A stretch of 64,000 nt of DNA. Source: Hymenobacter mucosus. GTDB taxonomy: Bacteria; Bacteroidota; Bacteroidia; Cytophagales; Hymenobacteraceae. Below the pieces are notes generated by a model. That model ran no database searches and was not told where the DNA came from. It worked only from the letters and a program-made list of their open reading frames with translations. A program made the position numbers and the translations under genes. Below are positions 25,503-34,208 of the stretch, piece after piece. The stretch covers positions 895,954-959,953 of the forward strand of contig NZ_FZNS01000001.1 in the NCBI RefSeq assembly GCF_900188255.1, read 5' to 3'. Positions within the stretch are counted from its first letter, which is position 1. Each line of letters opens with the position of its first letter.

Positions 25503-26039
25503 CTACCCTGAGCTAGCTGGGCTGTACTGAGCACCAGGCGCACCCACATGCCACTGCTTACGCCGGTGGTTAAACAAGGCGGCTCCCGGTAGCATAACTG
25601 CTAGCAGAGAGATGCTAGCCACTTCCCAGAAGTGGAGGCCCGGCAGGCGTACCAGCACTTCGGCCACCAAGGCCACGTACAGTTCCAGCACCGACAAGTA
25701 CATAAAACTGTAGTGCAGCTGCCGCCAGGAGCGCACTGGTTTCTTGCGCAGTACGGGCGCCATTCCTAGGACCAGCGTAACGGAGCTGAGGAGCGCGGCC
25801 ACGTGAAAAATACCGAAGCCGTGGTATTGCCGGTAAATGGCAAATGAAGTGGTGAGCATCAGGATCATACTACCCACGTAGCCGTACCCGAACCGCTTGT
25901 GCAGGGCACCTCGCTTGGCTAGCAGCAGCACCGCAGTCCCCAGAATTAACGAAGCTAATGCCGCTACCAGATGTAGTAACCCCCAACTGCTATAAACTAC
26001 TGTAGGCATGCGGTAGGCGGCTTGGTCGGCAGCCGTCAC
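25503..26039 (-). CDS. DUF2306-type integral membrane protein
   Basis: A 178-residue membrane protein with four to five hydrophobic helices. Conserved blocks of the DUF2306 family are LHKRFGYGYVGSMILM (about 46-61), a helix with FHVAALLS, and LHYSFMYLSVLELYVALVAE (about 109-128), which holds histidine and aromatic residues inside the membrane. The function of the family is unknown. It stands alone between a divergent small gene and the glycosidase operon. Confidence 0.8.
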   Translation of the reverse strand: MTAADQAAYRMPTVVYSSWGLLHLVAALASLILGTAVLLLAKRGALHKRFGYGYVGSMILMLTTSFAIYRQYHGFGIFHVAALLSSVTLVLGMAPVLRKKPVRSWRQLHYSFMYLSVLELYVALVAEVLVRLPGLHFWEVASISLLAVMLPGAALFNHRRKQWHVGAPGAQYSPASSG

Positions 26040-26175
26040 GGCGTGCTCAAGACAAAGTCAGGGAGAATAAGGGAAACTAGCTATGTGCGTTTGCTAGCAA
26101 AACAGTAGCCCCCCCATATTGTTCTTTTCGCCACTAGGTGCAGGATTACATCCCCGCATGTCAACCCAGCCCCCT

Positions 26176-26182
26176 TAGCTTG
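26176..26182 (+). promoter_or_regulatory. -7-like element (TAGCTTG) upstream of the small Gly-rich gene
   Basis: TAGCTTG followed by CG, 35 bases before the ATG at 26218. Confidence 0.4.
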
Positions 26183-26217
26183 CGTTATAGGGCCTACACA
26201 CCATTTCCTTGTCAATC

Positions 26218-26451
26218 ATGAGCATATTTGGTTCTGACCGCCAACCGAGCGGTACGCTAGGAGGTTTGCTTTCAGGTTTGTTTAATAGCTGGGGTGGCCA
26301 ACGTGCTGCTGCTGGCGCTGTTCGTCCGGCTTCCGGTGGCTTCAACCGCAAGCTTGCTGGGGGTGCGCTGCTAGCAGCTGGCGCGGCGTATCTATACAAT
26401 CGCAACAGAAATAAAAGCGTAAATACCCCTAGCTTTACCGGCAACGAATAG
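26218..26451 (+). CDS. Small glycine-rich protein
   Basis: A 77-residue protein: a short polar start (MSIFGSDRQPSG), a Gly/Ala-rich stretch, a weakly hydrophobic segment GGALLAAGAAYLYN near residues 48-61, and a basic RNRNKS tail. It might associate with the membrane. No family is recognised. The -7-like element just upstream and the terminator 19 bases after the stop support it as a real transcription unit. The ATG at 26218 is preferred to a TTG at 26209. Confidence 0.65.
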   Translation: MSIFGSDRQPSGTLGGLLSGLFNSWGGQRAAAGAVRPASGGFNRKLAGGALLAAGAAYLYNRNRNKSVNTPSFTGNE

Positions 26452-26470
26452 CCTATTCGTTGCAACAATA

Positions 26471-26512
26471 AAATCCCCGCTTCGCGCTGCAACAGGCACG
26501 AAGCGGGGATTT
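26471..26512 (+). terminator. Intrinsic terminator after the small Gly-rich gene
   Basis: A perfect 14-base stem (AAATCCCCGCTTCG / CGAAGCGGGGATTT) with a 14-base loop, followed by ATTTTGAG. Confidence 0.85.
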
Positions 26513-26570
26513 ATTTTGAGCTGATGTTCACTTCCTATAAGGCCTTACACTCAGTACGCTTTACCTCAGG

Positions 26571-26672
26571 TCACCTCACGGTTAGTACTTCTACTATATA
26601 AACGTGTTTGCTGCTCTGGTTTTTTACCGTGATGCGGAAGGTTTTGCCGTTTTCCAGATTTAACGGGGCGTG
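26571..26672 (-). pseudogene. Remnant of a second GH92 gene (C-terminal end)
   Basis: Read on the minus strand from 26672, the frame encodes HAPLNLENGKTFRITVKNQS then SKHVYIVE before a stop at 26571. This matches the C-terminal region of the intact GH92 protein (LNLENGKTFRITVKNQ, then NVYVKE). Over 26614-26660 versus 27427-27473, 43 of 47 bases agree, and all four differences are synonymous third-position changes. It has no start and begins exactly where the adjacent hypothetical gene ends. It is the leftover 3' end of a diverged GH92 copy. Confidence 0.88.
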
Positions 26673-27287
26673 TCAGCACTGATTAGGCGCAAACGCTTTT
26701 TCTAACAGAGCAATTACTTCTTCTGTCGGCCTAGCCTCAGCGTCTAGCTTAGTCAGAGGCACCACTACTTTAGGAAACTCATCCACAAAACGCATTTCCT
26801 CAAATGCAGGAATGCGGTGCTGCTGCATAATCTGCTCGAAGTGCTGCCGGTCTACGCCCCATACTTTGACAAACTTCGATTCGGCTACGTAGGCTTCCAT
26901 TAGCGTTTTTTCATCTTCATAGATGAGGCCGAATTCTAGGAAGCAGTCTTGGACTAACTCCTTTTGCAGAGAGGCTAACTTTCCCAATACAAGTGCCTTA
27001 TCCTGATACTCGCCATGTGTCACTTCATCTTCGTATGGACAGAAGATACAAGCACATACGCTGGGCAGCATAGCTGCTAGGTCTGTGAATAACTCCCATA
27101 AACGGGAGTTATTCACATTCACCTCGGCATAGAAGCGAAACAGTTGTTCGGGGTCTTCTACTTCCGTCAGCACAAAACCTTCAACGAACTCTACTTCCTG
27201 CCACGCATCAATTGTATCCCAATAGGAACGCGGCACGTCACTTTTTCCCGCAAATCGGGTCGTTCTAGGTATTTCTAGGCTTGACAT
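26673..27287 (-). CDS. Hypothetical protein, likely acquired
   Basis: A 204-residue cytoplasmic protein that I do not recognise. It is acidic, with a CACIFCPYEDE segment near residue 80 that carries three cysteines, and Glu/Val/Phe-rich segments toward the C-terminus; there is no signal or membrane helix. Its bases are visibly richer in A/T than the GH92 gene on its upstream side. Its stop codon abuts the GH92 remnant, so it probably arrived by insertion or recombination between two GH92 copies. Confidence 0.65.
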   Translation of the reverse strand: MSSLEIPRTTRFAGKSDVPRSYWDTIDAWQEVEFVEGFVLTEVEDPEQLFRFYAEVNVNNSRLWELFTDLAAMLPSVCACIFCPYEDEVTHGEYQDKALVLGKLASLQKELVQDCFLEFGLIYEDEKTLMEAYVAESKFVKVWGVDRQHFEQIMQQHRIPAFEEMRFVDEFPKVVVPLTKLDAEARPTEEVIALLEKAFAPNQC

Positions 27288-27302
27288 GGCTTTGTATATT
27301 TC

Positions 27303-29600
27303 TCACGGCCGCGCGGCCATCGTAAACACCAGCTCTCCGCCGTTCATAATGGCCTCGTGCGCGAGGAAGGGGCGGGTGAGCTTTTGGCCGTTGAGGCGGG
27401 CTTCCTTCACGTAGACGTTTTTGTCGCTCTGGTTCTTCACCGTGATGCGGAAGGTCTTGCCGTTTTCCAGGTTCAATACCGCGCCGTGCACGGCGGGGCT
27501 GCCCAGGGCGTATTCCGGGGAGCCGGGCGCGACGGGGTAGAAGCCCAGGGCGGAGAAGATATACCAGGCCGACATCTGCCCGCAGTCGTCGTTACCGCCG
27601 AGGCCGTCGGGCGTGGGGCGGTACATCTTGGGCAGAATCATGCGTACCCGAGCCTGGGTTTTGTAGGGCTGGTCCGTCCAGTTGTAGAGGTAGGCGGCGT
27701 GGTGGGCGGGCTCGTTGCCGTGCACGTAGTTGCCAATGATGCCCTCGCGGCTGATATCCTCGGTTTCAGCGAAGAACTTGTCGGGCAGATTCATCGTGAA
27801 CAGCGAATCGAGGTGCTCGGTGAAGCGACGGTTGCCGCCCATTTTGGCGATAAGCGCCGTGGGGTCCTGGGGCACGTAGAGGCTGTAATTCCACGCATTG
27901 CCCTCAATGAAGCCCTGGTTGTGGGTACTCAGCACGTCGAACTCCTTGCGGAAACTACCGTCGGCAAGCTTAGGGCGCATAAAGCCGATGCGCTGATCGT
28001 ACACATTCTGCCAGTTCTGAGCCCGCTTGCTGAACTCCTGGTAGATATCCTGCCGATTGAGTTTCTGAGCCATCTGGGCAATGCACCAGTCGTCGTAGGC
28101 ATATTCCAAGGTTTTAGAAACCGAGGAGCCGCTTTTGTCCTCGGGCACGTAGCCCAGCTGCATGTAGTAGCCAATGCCATCGTAGCGGGCCGTACGGGCC
28201 GTAGTCACGCAAGCATCAAGGGCCTTATTGGCATCAAAGGGAGCATTGCCTTTCAGCACAGCATCGGCAATAACGGGCACGGAGTGGTAGCCAATCATGC
28301 ACCAGTTTTCATTGGCATAATGGCTCCAAATAGGCAGCATGTGCTCCACGCTCTGGTCGAAGTGGGCCAGCATGGAGCGAATCATATCGGCGTTGCGCTT
28401 GGGTTGCAGCACGTTGAACAGCGGGTGCAGGGCGCGGTACGTGTCCCAGAGCGAGAAGGTAGTATAGTTGGTGAAGCCGTCTGCCCGGTGGTTGTTCTGG
28501 TCGAGGCCGCGGTACTGCCCATCGGCGTCCATGTAGTTCGTGGGGCTCAGAAAGGCGTGATACATGGCCGTGTAGAAGTTCTCCTTATCTACCTTCTTCG
28601 GCGACGTGATGACCACTTTGCTTAGCTCCTGCTGCCAGAGTTGCTGGGCCTGGGCTTTCACCTTGTTGAAGTCCCAACCCGGTGCTTCGGTACGTAGGTT
28701 TTGGAGGGCGCCGGCAGTGCTCACGGGCGAGAGAGCAAACTTCACTTTCACCTTTTCGCCGGGCGCGGTGGTCTTAAAGTTGAAGTACATGCGCAGTTGC
28801 TCGCCGGCCAAGTCGGGGAAGTTCTTCGTCTGGTCAAACTTGCCCCAAAAGCCGCGGTAGGCCTGCTTCTTGCTGTAATTGTGGCTACCGTACTCGGCAA
28901 AGGGCCTTGAGAACGTCATGGCGAAGTACACCGTGCGGGTGCGGGCCCAGCCATTGGTTTGGCGGTAGCCGGTCACGAGGGTATCATTTTCTACCCGCAC
29001 GAAGGTCCACACGTTCTTGTCCGGGTAGTTGTAGATGCCATGCATCAAGTCCACAATCAGGTGGGCCTGATCAGTGGCCTGGGGGAAAGTGTACTGGTGC
29101 ATTCCCACGCGGTTGGTAGCGGTCAGCTCAGCCAAGATGTCGTGGTCTTGCAGGCGCACGCGGTAGTAGCCTGGTTCCGCTACCTCCGTATCGTGGCGAA
29201 AACGGGAGCGGTAACCACGCTCAGGTTGGGTAGCCGTGCCGGGATTCAGCTGGAGCGCCCCCGTAGTAGGCATCACAAGAAAGTCGCCGAGGTCGGAGTG
29301 GCCGGTGCCGCTGAAGTGGGTGTGGCTAAATCCTACAATGGTAGGGTCAGTATACTGGTAGCCAGCGCAGTACTTGTACACATCAGGGTTGTACTTGCCG
29401 TCCTGCTCGTAGCTAAGGGTGTCGGTATCGGGCGAGAGCTGCACCATACCGAAGGGCACAGTAGCCCCCGGAAATGTATGTCCCATCTTCGCCGTCCCGA
29501 CTATCGGATGGGCATACTGCACCAAATTTTCAGTAGGCTTTGAGGTTTGGGCGAGGGTAGGCAGGGCCGTGAGCAGCGCGGCCAGCAGCAGGAGTTTCAT
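27303..29600 (-). CDS. GH92-family alpha-mannosidase
   Basis: A 765-residue exported exo-alpha-mannosidase (GH92 enzymes are calcium-dependent and act on alpha-1,2/1,3-linked mannose of glycoproteins or yeast mannan). The signal peptide is MKLLLLAALLTALPTLAQ. Family blocks seen include YAHPIVGTAKMGHTFPGATVPFG (about 29-50, given here as landmarks), GFSHTHFSGTGHSDLGD, WDTYRALHPL, the EGNAWNY region and GGNDDCGQMSAWYIFSALGFYPV near the C-terminus, which carry catalytic and calcium-binding acids. It lies beside the relic of a second copy; no SusCD pair is adjacent. Confidence 0.95.
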   Translation of the reverse strand: MKLLLLAALLTALPTLAQTSKPTENLVQYAHPIVGTAKMGHTFPGATVPFGMVQLSPDTDTLSYEQDGKYNPDVYKYCAGYQYTDPTIVGFSHTHFSGTGHSDLGDFLVMPTTGALQLNPGTATQPERGYRSRFRHDTEVAEPGYYRVRLQDHDILAELTATNRVGMHQYTFPQATDQAHLIVDLMHGIYNYPDKNVWTFVRVENDTLVTGYRQTNGWARTRTVYFAMTFSRPFAEYGSHNYSKKQAYRGFWGKFDQTKNFPDLAGEQLRMYFNFKTTAPGEKVKVKFALSPVSTAGALQNLRTEAPGWDFNKVKAQAQQLWQQELSKVVITSPKKVDKENFYTAMYHAFLSPTNYMDADGQYRGLDQNNHRADGFTNYTTFSLWDTYRALHPLFNVLQPKRNADMIRSMLAHFDQSVEHMLPIWSHYANENWCMIGYHSVPVIADAVLKGNAPFDANKALDACVTTARTARYDGIGYYMQLGYVPEDKSGSSVSKTLEYAYDDWCIAQMAQKLNRQDIYQEFSKRAQNWQNVYDQRIGFMRPKLADGSFRKEFDVLSTHNQGFIEGNAWNYSLYVPQDPTALIAKMGGNRRFTEHLDSLFTMNLPDKFFAETEDISREGIIGNYVHGNEPAHHAAYLYNWTDQPYKTQARVRMILPKMYRPTPDGLGGNDDCGQMSAWYIFSALGFYPVAPGSPEYALGSPAVHGAVLNLENGKTFRITVKNQSDKNVYVKEARLNGQKLTRPFLAHEAIMNGGELVFTMAARP

Positions 29601-29972
29601 TAGCTTCTGGAAAGGCGGTTGAGGATAGCAAGGTAATGCTAAATGGTTTTAGCAAGTCTCTCTTCCTTGGGCATATCCCGGTTTATGTATTCACGCAGAT
29701 GTAGGATTGTAATATAGATACTAGTCCCTAAGCTCACCTGTGACCATAGCTTTCATGGTGGCAGCGTAGCAATCAAAAGTACACCTATGTGCTCGTGCTC
29801 GTCAATGACGAGCCGACGCTCCAAGCCAACATCCGCTCAGGTTAGTTTAACCTTACACTCCAGGATTAGTGGGCAGTTCTCAACCATCGTAGTAATAAGC
29901 CTTGCCCATCTAGCATTGCTTATTAAGGACTGAGACATCTTAGCTCTTCTATCGGTAGGCAATAGTAGCCTC
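29601..29972. other. Intergenic region upstream of the GH92 gene
   Basis: 372 bases. It contains the GH92 promoter-like pair at 29629-29655. On the plus strand around 29785-29835 a short run reads like the start of a response regulator (VLVLVNDEPTLQANIR), but it is too short to call a remnant. Nothing else was supported. Confidence 0.4.
29629..29655 (-). promoter_or_regulatory. Promoter of the GH92 gene (TTG-N17-TACCTTG)
   Basis: On the minus strand TTG (29655-29653), 17 bases, then TACCTTG (29635-29629). The -7 part ends 28 bases before the GH92 ATG. This is one of the few sites in the window where both halves have the expected Bacteroidota spacing. Confidence 0.6.
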
Positions 29973-30503
29973 TCAATGCCCGTAGCTTACTACCCGCGTC
30001 ACTTTCCACTGCCCGTCGCGTAGGCGCCACACCATCATGTTTTTGAAGGTACCGCAGTCGTCTTTGCCGTTCTCGACGTGGCAGAAGCGGTGTTGGTAGG
30101 TTTCCACGGCGCCGTAGCCGCTGATCGGGTAGACTTCCAGCGTGCCAGGCACGAGCTGGCGGTTCAGGCCGGTCGCTTTGTTCTGGTCAAACAGAGATTG
30201 GAAGCCTTGCATGGTTTGCTGAAAGTCAGCTAGGCCGCCTTTGTCGTGGTAGAACTCCAGGTCCTCAGCGAAGAAGGTTTGGAGTTGAGTTAGATCGTGG
30301 CGGTTAAATGCTTCAAACATGGCACTATCCTGACGGGCGATGGTGCGGTACAACGCTTTATCAACAGCTACCGATGGCCCTGCCTGAGGTACCAAACCCG
30401 GCTTGGCCGCTGAGCAGGACGCCATACTGAGTGTCAGCAGCATACCAAACCAGTAGCCTATTCCCTGCCGCCCCAGCCGACATTTTCCTTGGATCTTGTT
30501 CAT
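29973..30503 (-). CDS. DUF4440/NTF2-like lipoprotein
   Basis: A 176-residue protein with a lipoprotein-type signal (LLTLSMASC) and a cone-shaped NTF2/SnoaL-like domain: a helix region with FEAFNRHDLTQLQTFFAEDLEFYHDKGG (about 67-94), then strands ending MVWRLRDGQWKVTRVVSY. Related proteins are often annotated as DUF4440; many bind small ligands and few have known activity. The ATG at 30503 is preferred over a TTG three codons upstream. It stands alone, facing the same way as the ABC transporter genes. Confidence 0.75.
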   Translation of the reverse strand: MNKIQGKCRLGRQGIGYWFGMLLTLSMASCSAAKPGLVPQAGPSVAVDKALYRTIARQDSAMFEAFNRHDLTQLQTFFAEDLEFYHDKGGLADFQQTMQGFQSLFDQNKATGLNRQLVPGTLEVYPISGYGAVETYQHRFCHVENGKDDCGTFKNMMVWRLRDGQWKVTRVVSYGH

Positions 30504-30791
30504 ACCTAACAACTATGAAAACCCGCCTCTTTATTCCGCACAGTACTGGAGATGCGGACGAGCCGGGGCGTTGCATACTACCAGCAGGCTACTAGAGTAA
30601 CAGAAGATAAGCGGGCGCACTTCCCCAACGCAACCGGACAGCTACGTTCAGGTGAAAACATACAATCAGAAGTCAAAGCTGATCGAACCGTCTCTACTAC
30701 TTGGTGGATAGTAATACAGACAACGTGGTAGAGATGCTCCGACCAGCTTGAGCCAATTGTTCTGCTTACCTCAACAACTTTTACGTACTCC

Positions 30792-33356
30792 TTACCCCGC
30801 TTCACCGCGCAATATCTCCAGTGGGGGGCGCGTCAGTACATCACGGCTGTTGAATAGGCCAATGAGGACGGTGAGAATAGTAGTACCTAAGGCCAGTAGT
30901 AGTAAAGGCACCACCGACGGGGCGAAAGGAACTTCAAATACCCAGCGTGCCAACGCCCACGCGGCACCAATGGAGAGCACCAGCCCAGCCCCGGCCGCCA
31001 GTATACCCAGCAAAGCGTATTCCACTAGCGTGATGCGCAGAATCTGCCGACGACTGGCTCCTAAAGTGCGCAGCAGCACGCTTTCTTGCACGCGCTGGTA
31101 GCGGCTCACTACCACGGAGCTGGCCAGTACTAGAAGGCCAGTAGCAATGCTAAACAACGCCATGAAGCGAATCACAAAGGAAATTTTGCTCAGGATATCG
31201 TCCAGGGTTTGTAAGATCAAGCCTAGATCAATGGCCGATACGTTGGGGTAGCGGCTCACCAACTCTCGTTGCACAGCTCCGAGCACGGCGTTGTTGGGCA
31301 CGCGGGTCATGAGGGCGTCAAACTGTGGTGCATCTTCTAAAACGCCACTGGGAAACACAACCAGGAAGTTCGTTTGCACGCGCGACCAGTCTACCGTGCG
31401 GGTGCCGCTCACAATAGTGGCTAGAGGCACTCCTTGCACGTTGAAGGTCAGGGTATCGCCCAGAGTTAAGCGTAGGCGCTTGAAGTACCCATCTTCCATA
31501 GAAATTCGGGGCGTCCCGTCGGCGCCTAAGGACGGTGCCTGGCCCGTTTCTAGCTTTTCGGAGGCAATAAGCTGGTTGCGGTACGTCACGCGATACTCCC
31601 GGCTAAAGGCCCGCTTGAGCCCACCCCGAGCGGTATCCTGGCGGAAGTCGGCGCTGGTGCGGCCGTTGATGGCGGCCAGTCGCATGGTTACGACTGGAAC
31701 TTGTTGAAGAATGGGCAGTTGCCGCTGCTTGAGGAGCTGGCTGATGCCCACCCGTTGGCCGGGCTGAATGTCAAATAGCACCAGGTTGGGTTGCTCGCCG
31801 CTGGCTGCCAGCTGTACCCGGCCTAGCAGCAAGCCCTGCAATAGGTAAAGGGTAGCCAGCAGAAACACACCCAAGCCAATAGAAACTACTAGCGTAATGG
31901 TCTGGTTGTTGGGGCGGTACAGGTTGGCCAGTCCCTGCCGCCATACGTAGCTCCACGAGGTAGGAAAGTAACGGCGTACCATCCAGCGCAGCCCCTGGCC
32001 CAAGGCGGCCAACGCCCCAAATGCTACCAGTAAACCACCCGCAAAGCCCAAGGCCTGTTTGGCGTCGCGGATTTGCAGGTACGCAAATCCCGTAATGAAG
32101 GCCGCAATCAGCCCAAACACCACGAAGCGCAGCGGATCAGGCCGGGTAGCATCTTCCTCAAAGGAAGCGCGCAACGTACGCAAGGGCGATACGCGCCGAA
32201 TACTCAGCAAGGGCAGTAGGGCAAACAGTATGGCCACTAATACTCCCGTGATAATGCCCTGAACCACCGCCGCCCACGATACGGCGACTCGCACAGCAAC
32301 GGGCAAGAAACCCGCAAATACGCGGGGAAGCAGTAACTGCACCATTGTGCCCAGCCCCGCCCCCACTACGGCTCCTACCAAGCCCATGAGAGCTATCTGA
32401 AGCAGATAAATCTGGACGGCTTGCCAGCCGCTGGCGCCCAGGCAGCGCAAAACGGCCACCGCAGCTACTTTCTCCCGCACGTACAGGCTCACCGCGCTAG
32501 CTACCCCCACGCAGCCGAGCAGCAGGGCTACAAAGGCTACTAGGTTCAGAAACCGGGTGAGGTCGGCAAAAGAACGGCCGGTTTGCTTTTTCCGACTGGC
32601 TACGGTGTCGGTATCCAGATTTGCTTCCTCGAAGCGAGCTTCCAGAGGCTTGATAAGGGCCTCCACATCGGTGCCGGGCGCAAACTGGTAGTAGGTGCGG
32701 TACTGGATGCGGCTGCCGCGCTGCACGAGCCCAGTTTGCGCCAGCAGCCCCCCAGGAATAAACACCGTGGGCGCCACGGCCGCACTAAAGCCCGACTGCC
32801 CCGGCGTTTTGAGCACCCGCCCGGCAATACGAAATGTGAGCTTCCCTACCTTAATAGAGTCGCCGGGACGGGCGTTGAACTGCACCAGAAGCGCATCATC
32901 CACCAAGGCCAGGCGCTGCCCTGGTCCTGCTGCTTGCCGGAACAGGGGCACCGCGCCGGCTGGCTGCACTTCCCACGTGCCGTAGTACGGAAAGCCGCCC
33001 GTAAGGGCCCGCACCTGCGCCAGCCGTACCCCCTGCCCTTTCGGGAACTGCACGAGCGAGGCAAATGCTACCTCATTGCTGCGGGTACCCCCTAGCCCAC
33101 GCAGCGTGGGCTGCAACTCAGCCCCAACCGGCTGGGTAGACGAGATTACCAAATCGGCACCCACCAGCTCGCGTGCTTGCTCGTTGATGCTACGGGCCAG
33201 GTTGTCGCCGAACCCGTTAATGCCCACTAGTGCCGCAATGCCCAGCACAATAGCTGAAATAAAAAGCAATAAGCGGGAGCGACTACGGCGGCTGTCGCGC
33301 CATGCCATGCGCCAGAGCCACCCCAGGCCTGGCCGCGCTTTCGGAAGGCTACTCAT
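30792..33356 (-). CDS. ybbP: ABC transporter permease, FtsX/YbbP type
   Basis: An 854-residue inner-membrane protein with ten predicted membrane segments arranged as two FtsX-like blocks (about 260-410 and 720-850), each following a large periplasmic domain. This is the YbbP/LolCE-like architecture of type VII ABC exporters that move hydrophobic molecules or drive periplasmic work rather than transport across the bilayer. Its start overlaps the ATPase gene by four bases. With the divergent tesA gene it reproduces the classic ybbAP-tesA neighbourhood. Confidence 0.88.
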   Translation of the reverse strand: MSSLPKARPGLGWLWRMAWRDSRRSRSRLLLFISAIVLGIAALVGINGFGDNLARSINEQARELVGADLVISSTQPVGAELQPTLRGLGGTRSNEVAFASLVQFPKGQGVRLAQVRALTGGFPYYGTWEVQPAGAVPLFRQAAGPGQRLALVDDALLVQFNARPGDSIKVGKLTFRIAGRVLKTPGQSGFSAAVAPTVFIPGGLLAQTGLVQRGSRIQYRTYYQFAPGTDVEALIKPLEARFEEANLDTDTVASRKKQTGRSFADLTRFLNLVAFVALLLGCVGVASAVSLYVREKVAAVAVLRCLGASGWQAVQIYLLQIALMGLVGAVVGAGLGTMVQLLLPRVFAGFLPVAVRVAVSWAAVVQGIITGVLVAILFALLPLLSIRRVSPLRTLRASFEEDATRPDPLRFVVFGLIAAFITGFAYLQIRDAKQALGFAGGLLVAFGALAALGQGLRWMVRRYFPTSWSYVWRQGLANLYRPNNQTITLVVSIGLGVFLLATLYLLQGLLLGRVQLAASGEQPNLVLFDIQPGQRVGISQLLKQRQLPILQQVPVVTMRLAAINGRTSADFRQDTARGGLKRAFSREYRVTYRNQLIASEKLETGQAPSLGADGTPRISMEDGYFKRLRLTLGDTLTFNVQGVPLATIVSGTRTVDWSRVQTNFLVVFPSGVLEDAPQFDALMTRVPNNAVLGAVQRELVSRYPNVSAIDLGLILQTLDDILSKISFVIRFMALFSIATGLLVLASSVVVSRYQRVQESVLLRTLGASRRQILRITLVEYALLGILAAGAGLVLSIGAAWALARWVFEVPFAPSVVPLLLLALGTTILTVLIGLFNSRDVLTRPPLEILRGEAG

Positions 33357-34054
33357 GAGGTGGGAGTAGGCGCTATGGCCCGGTCAGAGAAGGAATCGGA
33401 TACTACGGTGCCCCCCTTGATGCGCACTACTCGCTGGGTCTTGGCGGCCAACTCCAGATCATGCGTCACCAGCACCAACGTGGTACCAGCTTCGCGGTTC
33501 AGTTCAAACAGTAGCTCCACCACCGTGGCACTGGTATCGGCATCCAGGTTGCCGGTGGGCTCATCGGCAAACAGAATTTTAGGCCTGTTGGCGAAAGCCC
33601 GAGCCAGGGATACGCGCTGCTGCTCGCCCCCGGAAAGCTGGGTAGGGTAATGGTGGCCCCGGCCAGCCAACCCCACGCGCTCCAACAGGTTCTGCGCCGT
33701 TTTCTCGCCGCCCTGAATACCGCGTAGCTCCAGGGGTACCAGCACGTTTTCGAGGGCCGTGAGCGTGGGCAGTAGTTGAAAATTCTGGAAAATGAAGCCT
33801 ACGTACTCGTTCCGCACCGCGGCGCGCTGATCTTCACTGAGGGTATCCAGCTGAATACCGTTGAGCCATACGCTGCCCGACGAAGCCCGGTCGAGGCCGG
33901 CGCACAGCCCCAGCAGGGTGGTTTTGCCGCTGCCCGAGGGGCCCACAATAGAAAAGGTGTCGCCGGGTTGCAGCTCGAAGCTGACGGACTCTAGCACAGT
34001 AAGCTGGCGCCCAGCACTGGCGTAGGATTTGGTAAGATTTTCGACTTTGAGCAT
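33353..34054 (-). CDS. ybbA: ABC transporter ATP-binding protein (LolD/YbbA type)
   Basis: A 233-residue ATPase of the MacB/LolD/YbbA family. Walker A is GPSGSGKT at 38-45, the signature is LSGGEQQR at 140-147, Walker B is ILFADEP at 160-166, and the H-loop histidine lies in LVTHDLE near 197. It pairs with the permease encoded directly downstream, with a four-base overlap. It likely powers a periplasmic or lipid-directed process; the substrate is unknown. Confidence 0.92.
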   Translation of the reverse strand: MLKVENLTKSYASAGRQLTVLESVSFELQPGDTFSIVGPSGSGKTTLLGLCAGLDRASSGSVWLNGIQLDTLSEDQRAAVRNEYVGFIFQNFQLLPTLTALENVLVPLELRGIQGGEKTAQNLLERVGLAGRGHHYPTQLSGGEQQRVSLARAFANRPKILFADEPTGNLDADTSATVVELLFELNREAGTTLVLVTHDLELAAKTQRVVRIKGGTVVSDSFSDRAIAPTPTS

Positions 34055-34208
34055 GAAGCGAGAGTGAGAAAGCTACCCACCTGATGTAGGGCACGCCTTC
34101 GGAAGACAGATTAGGTTGGGAGTTGGGCCGACAGCAACTTGCTAGACGTTTCAACCACGCGGGTACCTTCTCCCGTTACGTACCAATCAGGAAAAGATTT
34201 CTTACCGC

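Noticed and set aside
27357..28625. A 422-codon open frame on the plus strand inside the GH92 gene
   Set aside because: It is antisense to a clear GH92 enzyme, has repetitive Val/Gly/His composition typical of the reverse strand of GC-rich genes, and no start or promoter signal.
29785..29835. A stretch reading VLVLVNDEPTLQANIR that resembles the start of a response regulator
   Set aside because: Only about 16 codons, no start, and a stop soon after; too short to separate from chance.
30578..30805. 75-codon minus-strand frame after the ABC permease
   Set aside because: No homology, overlaps the permease stop, odd composition, and no terminator or promoter of its own.
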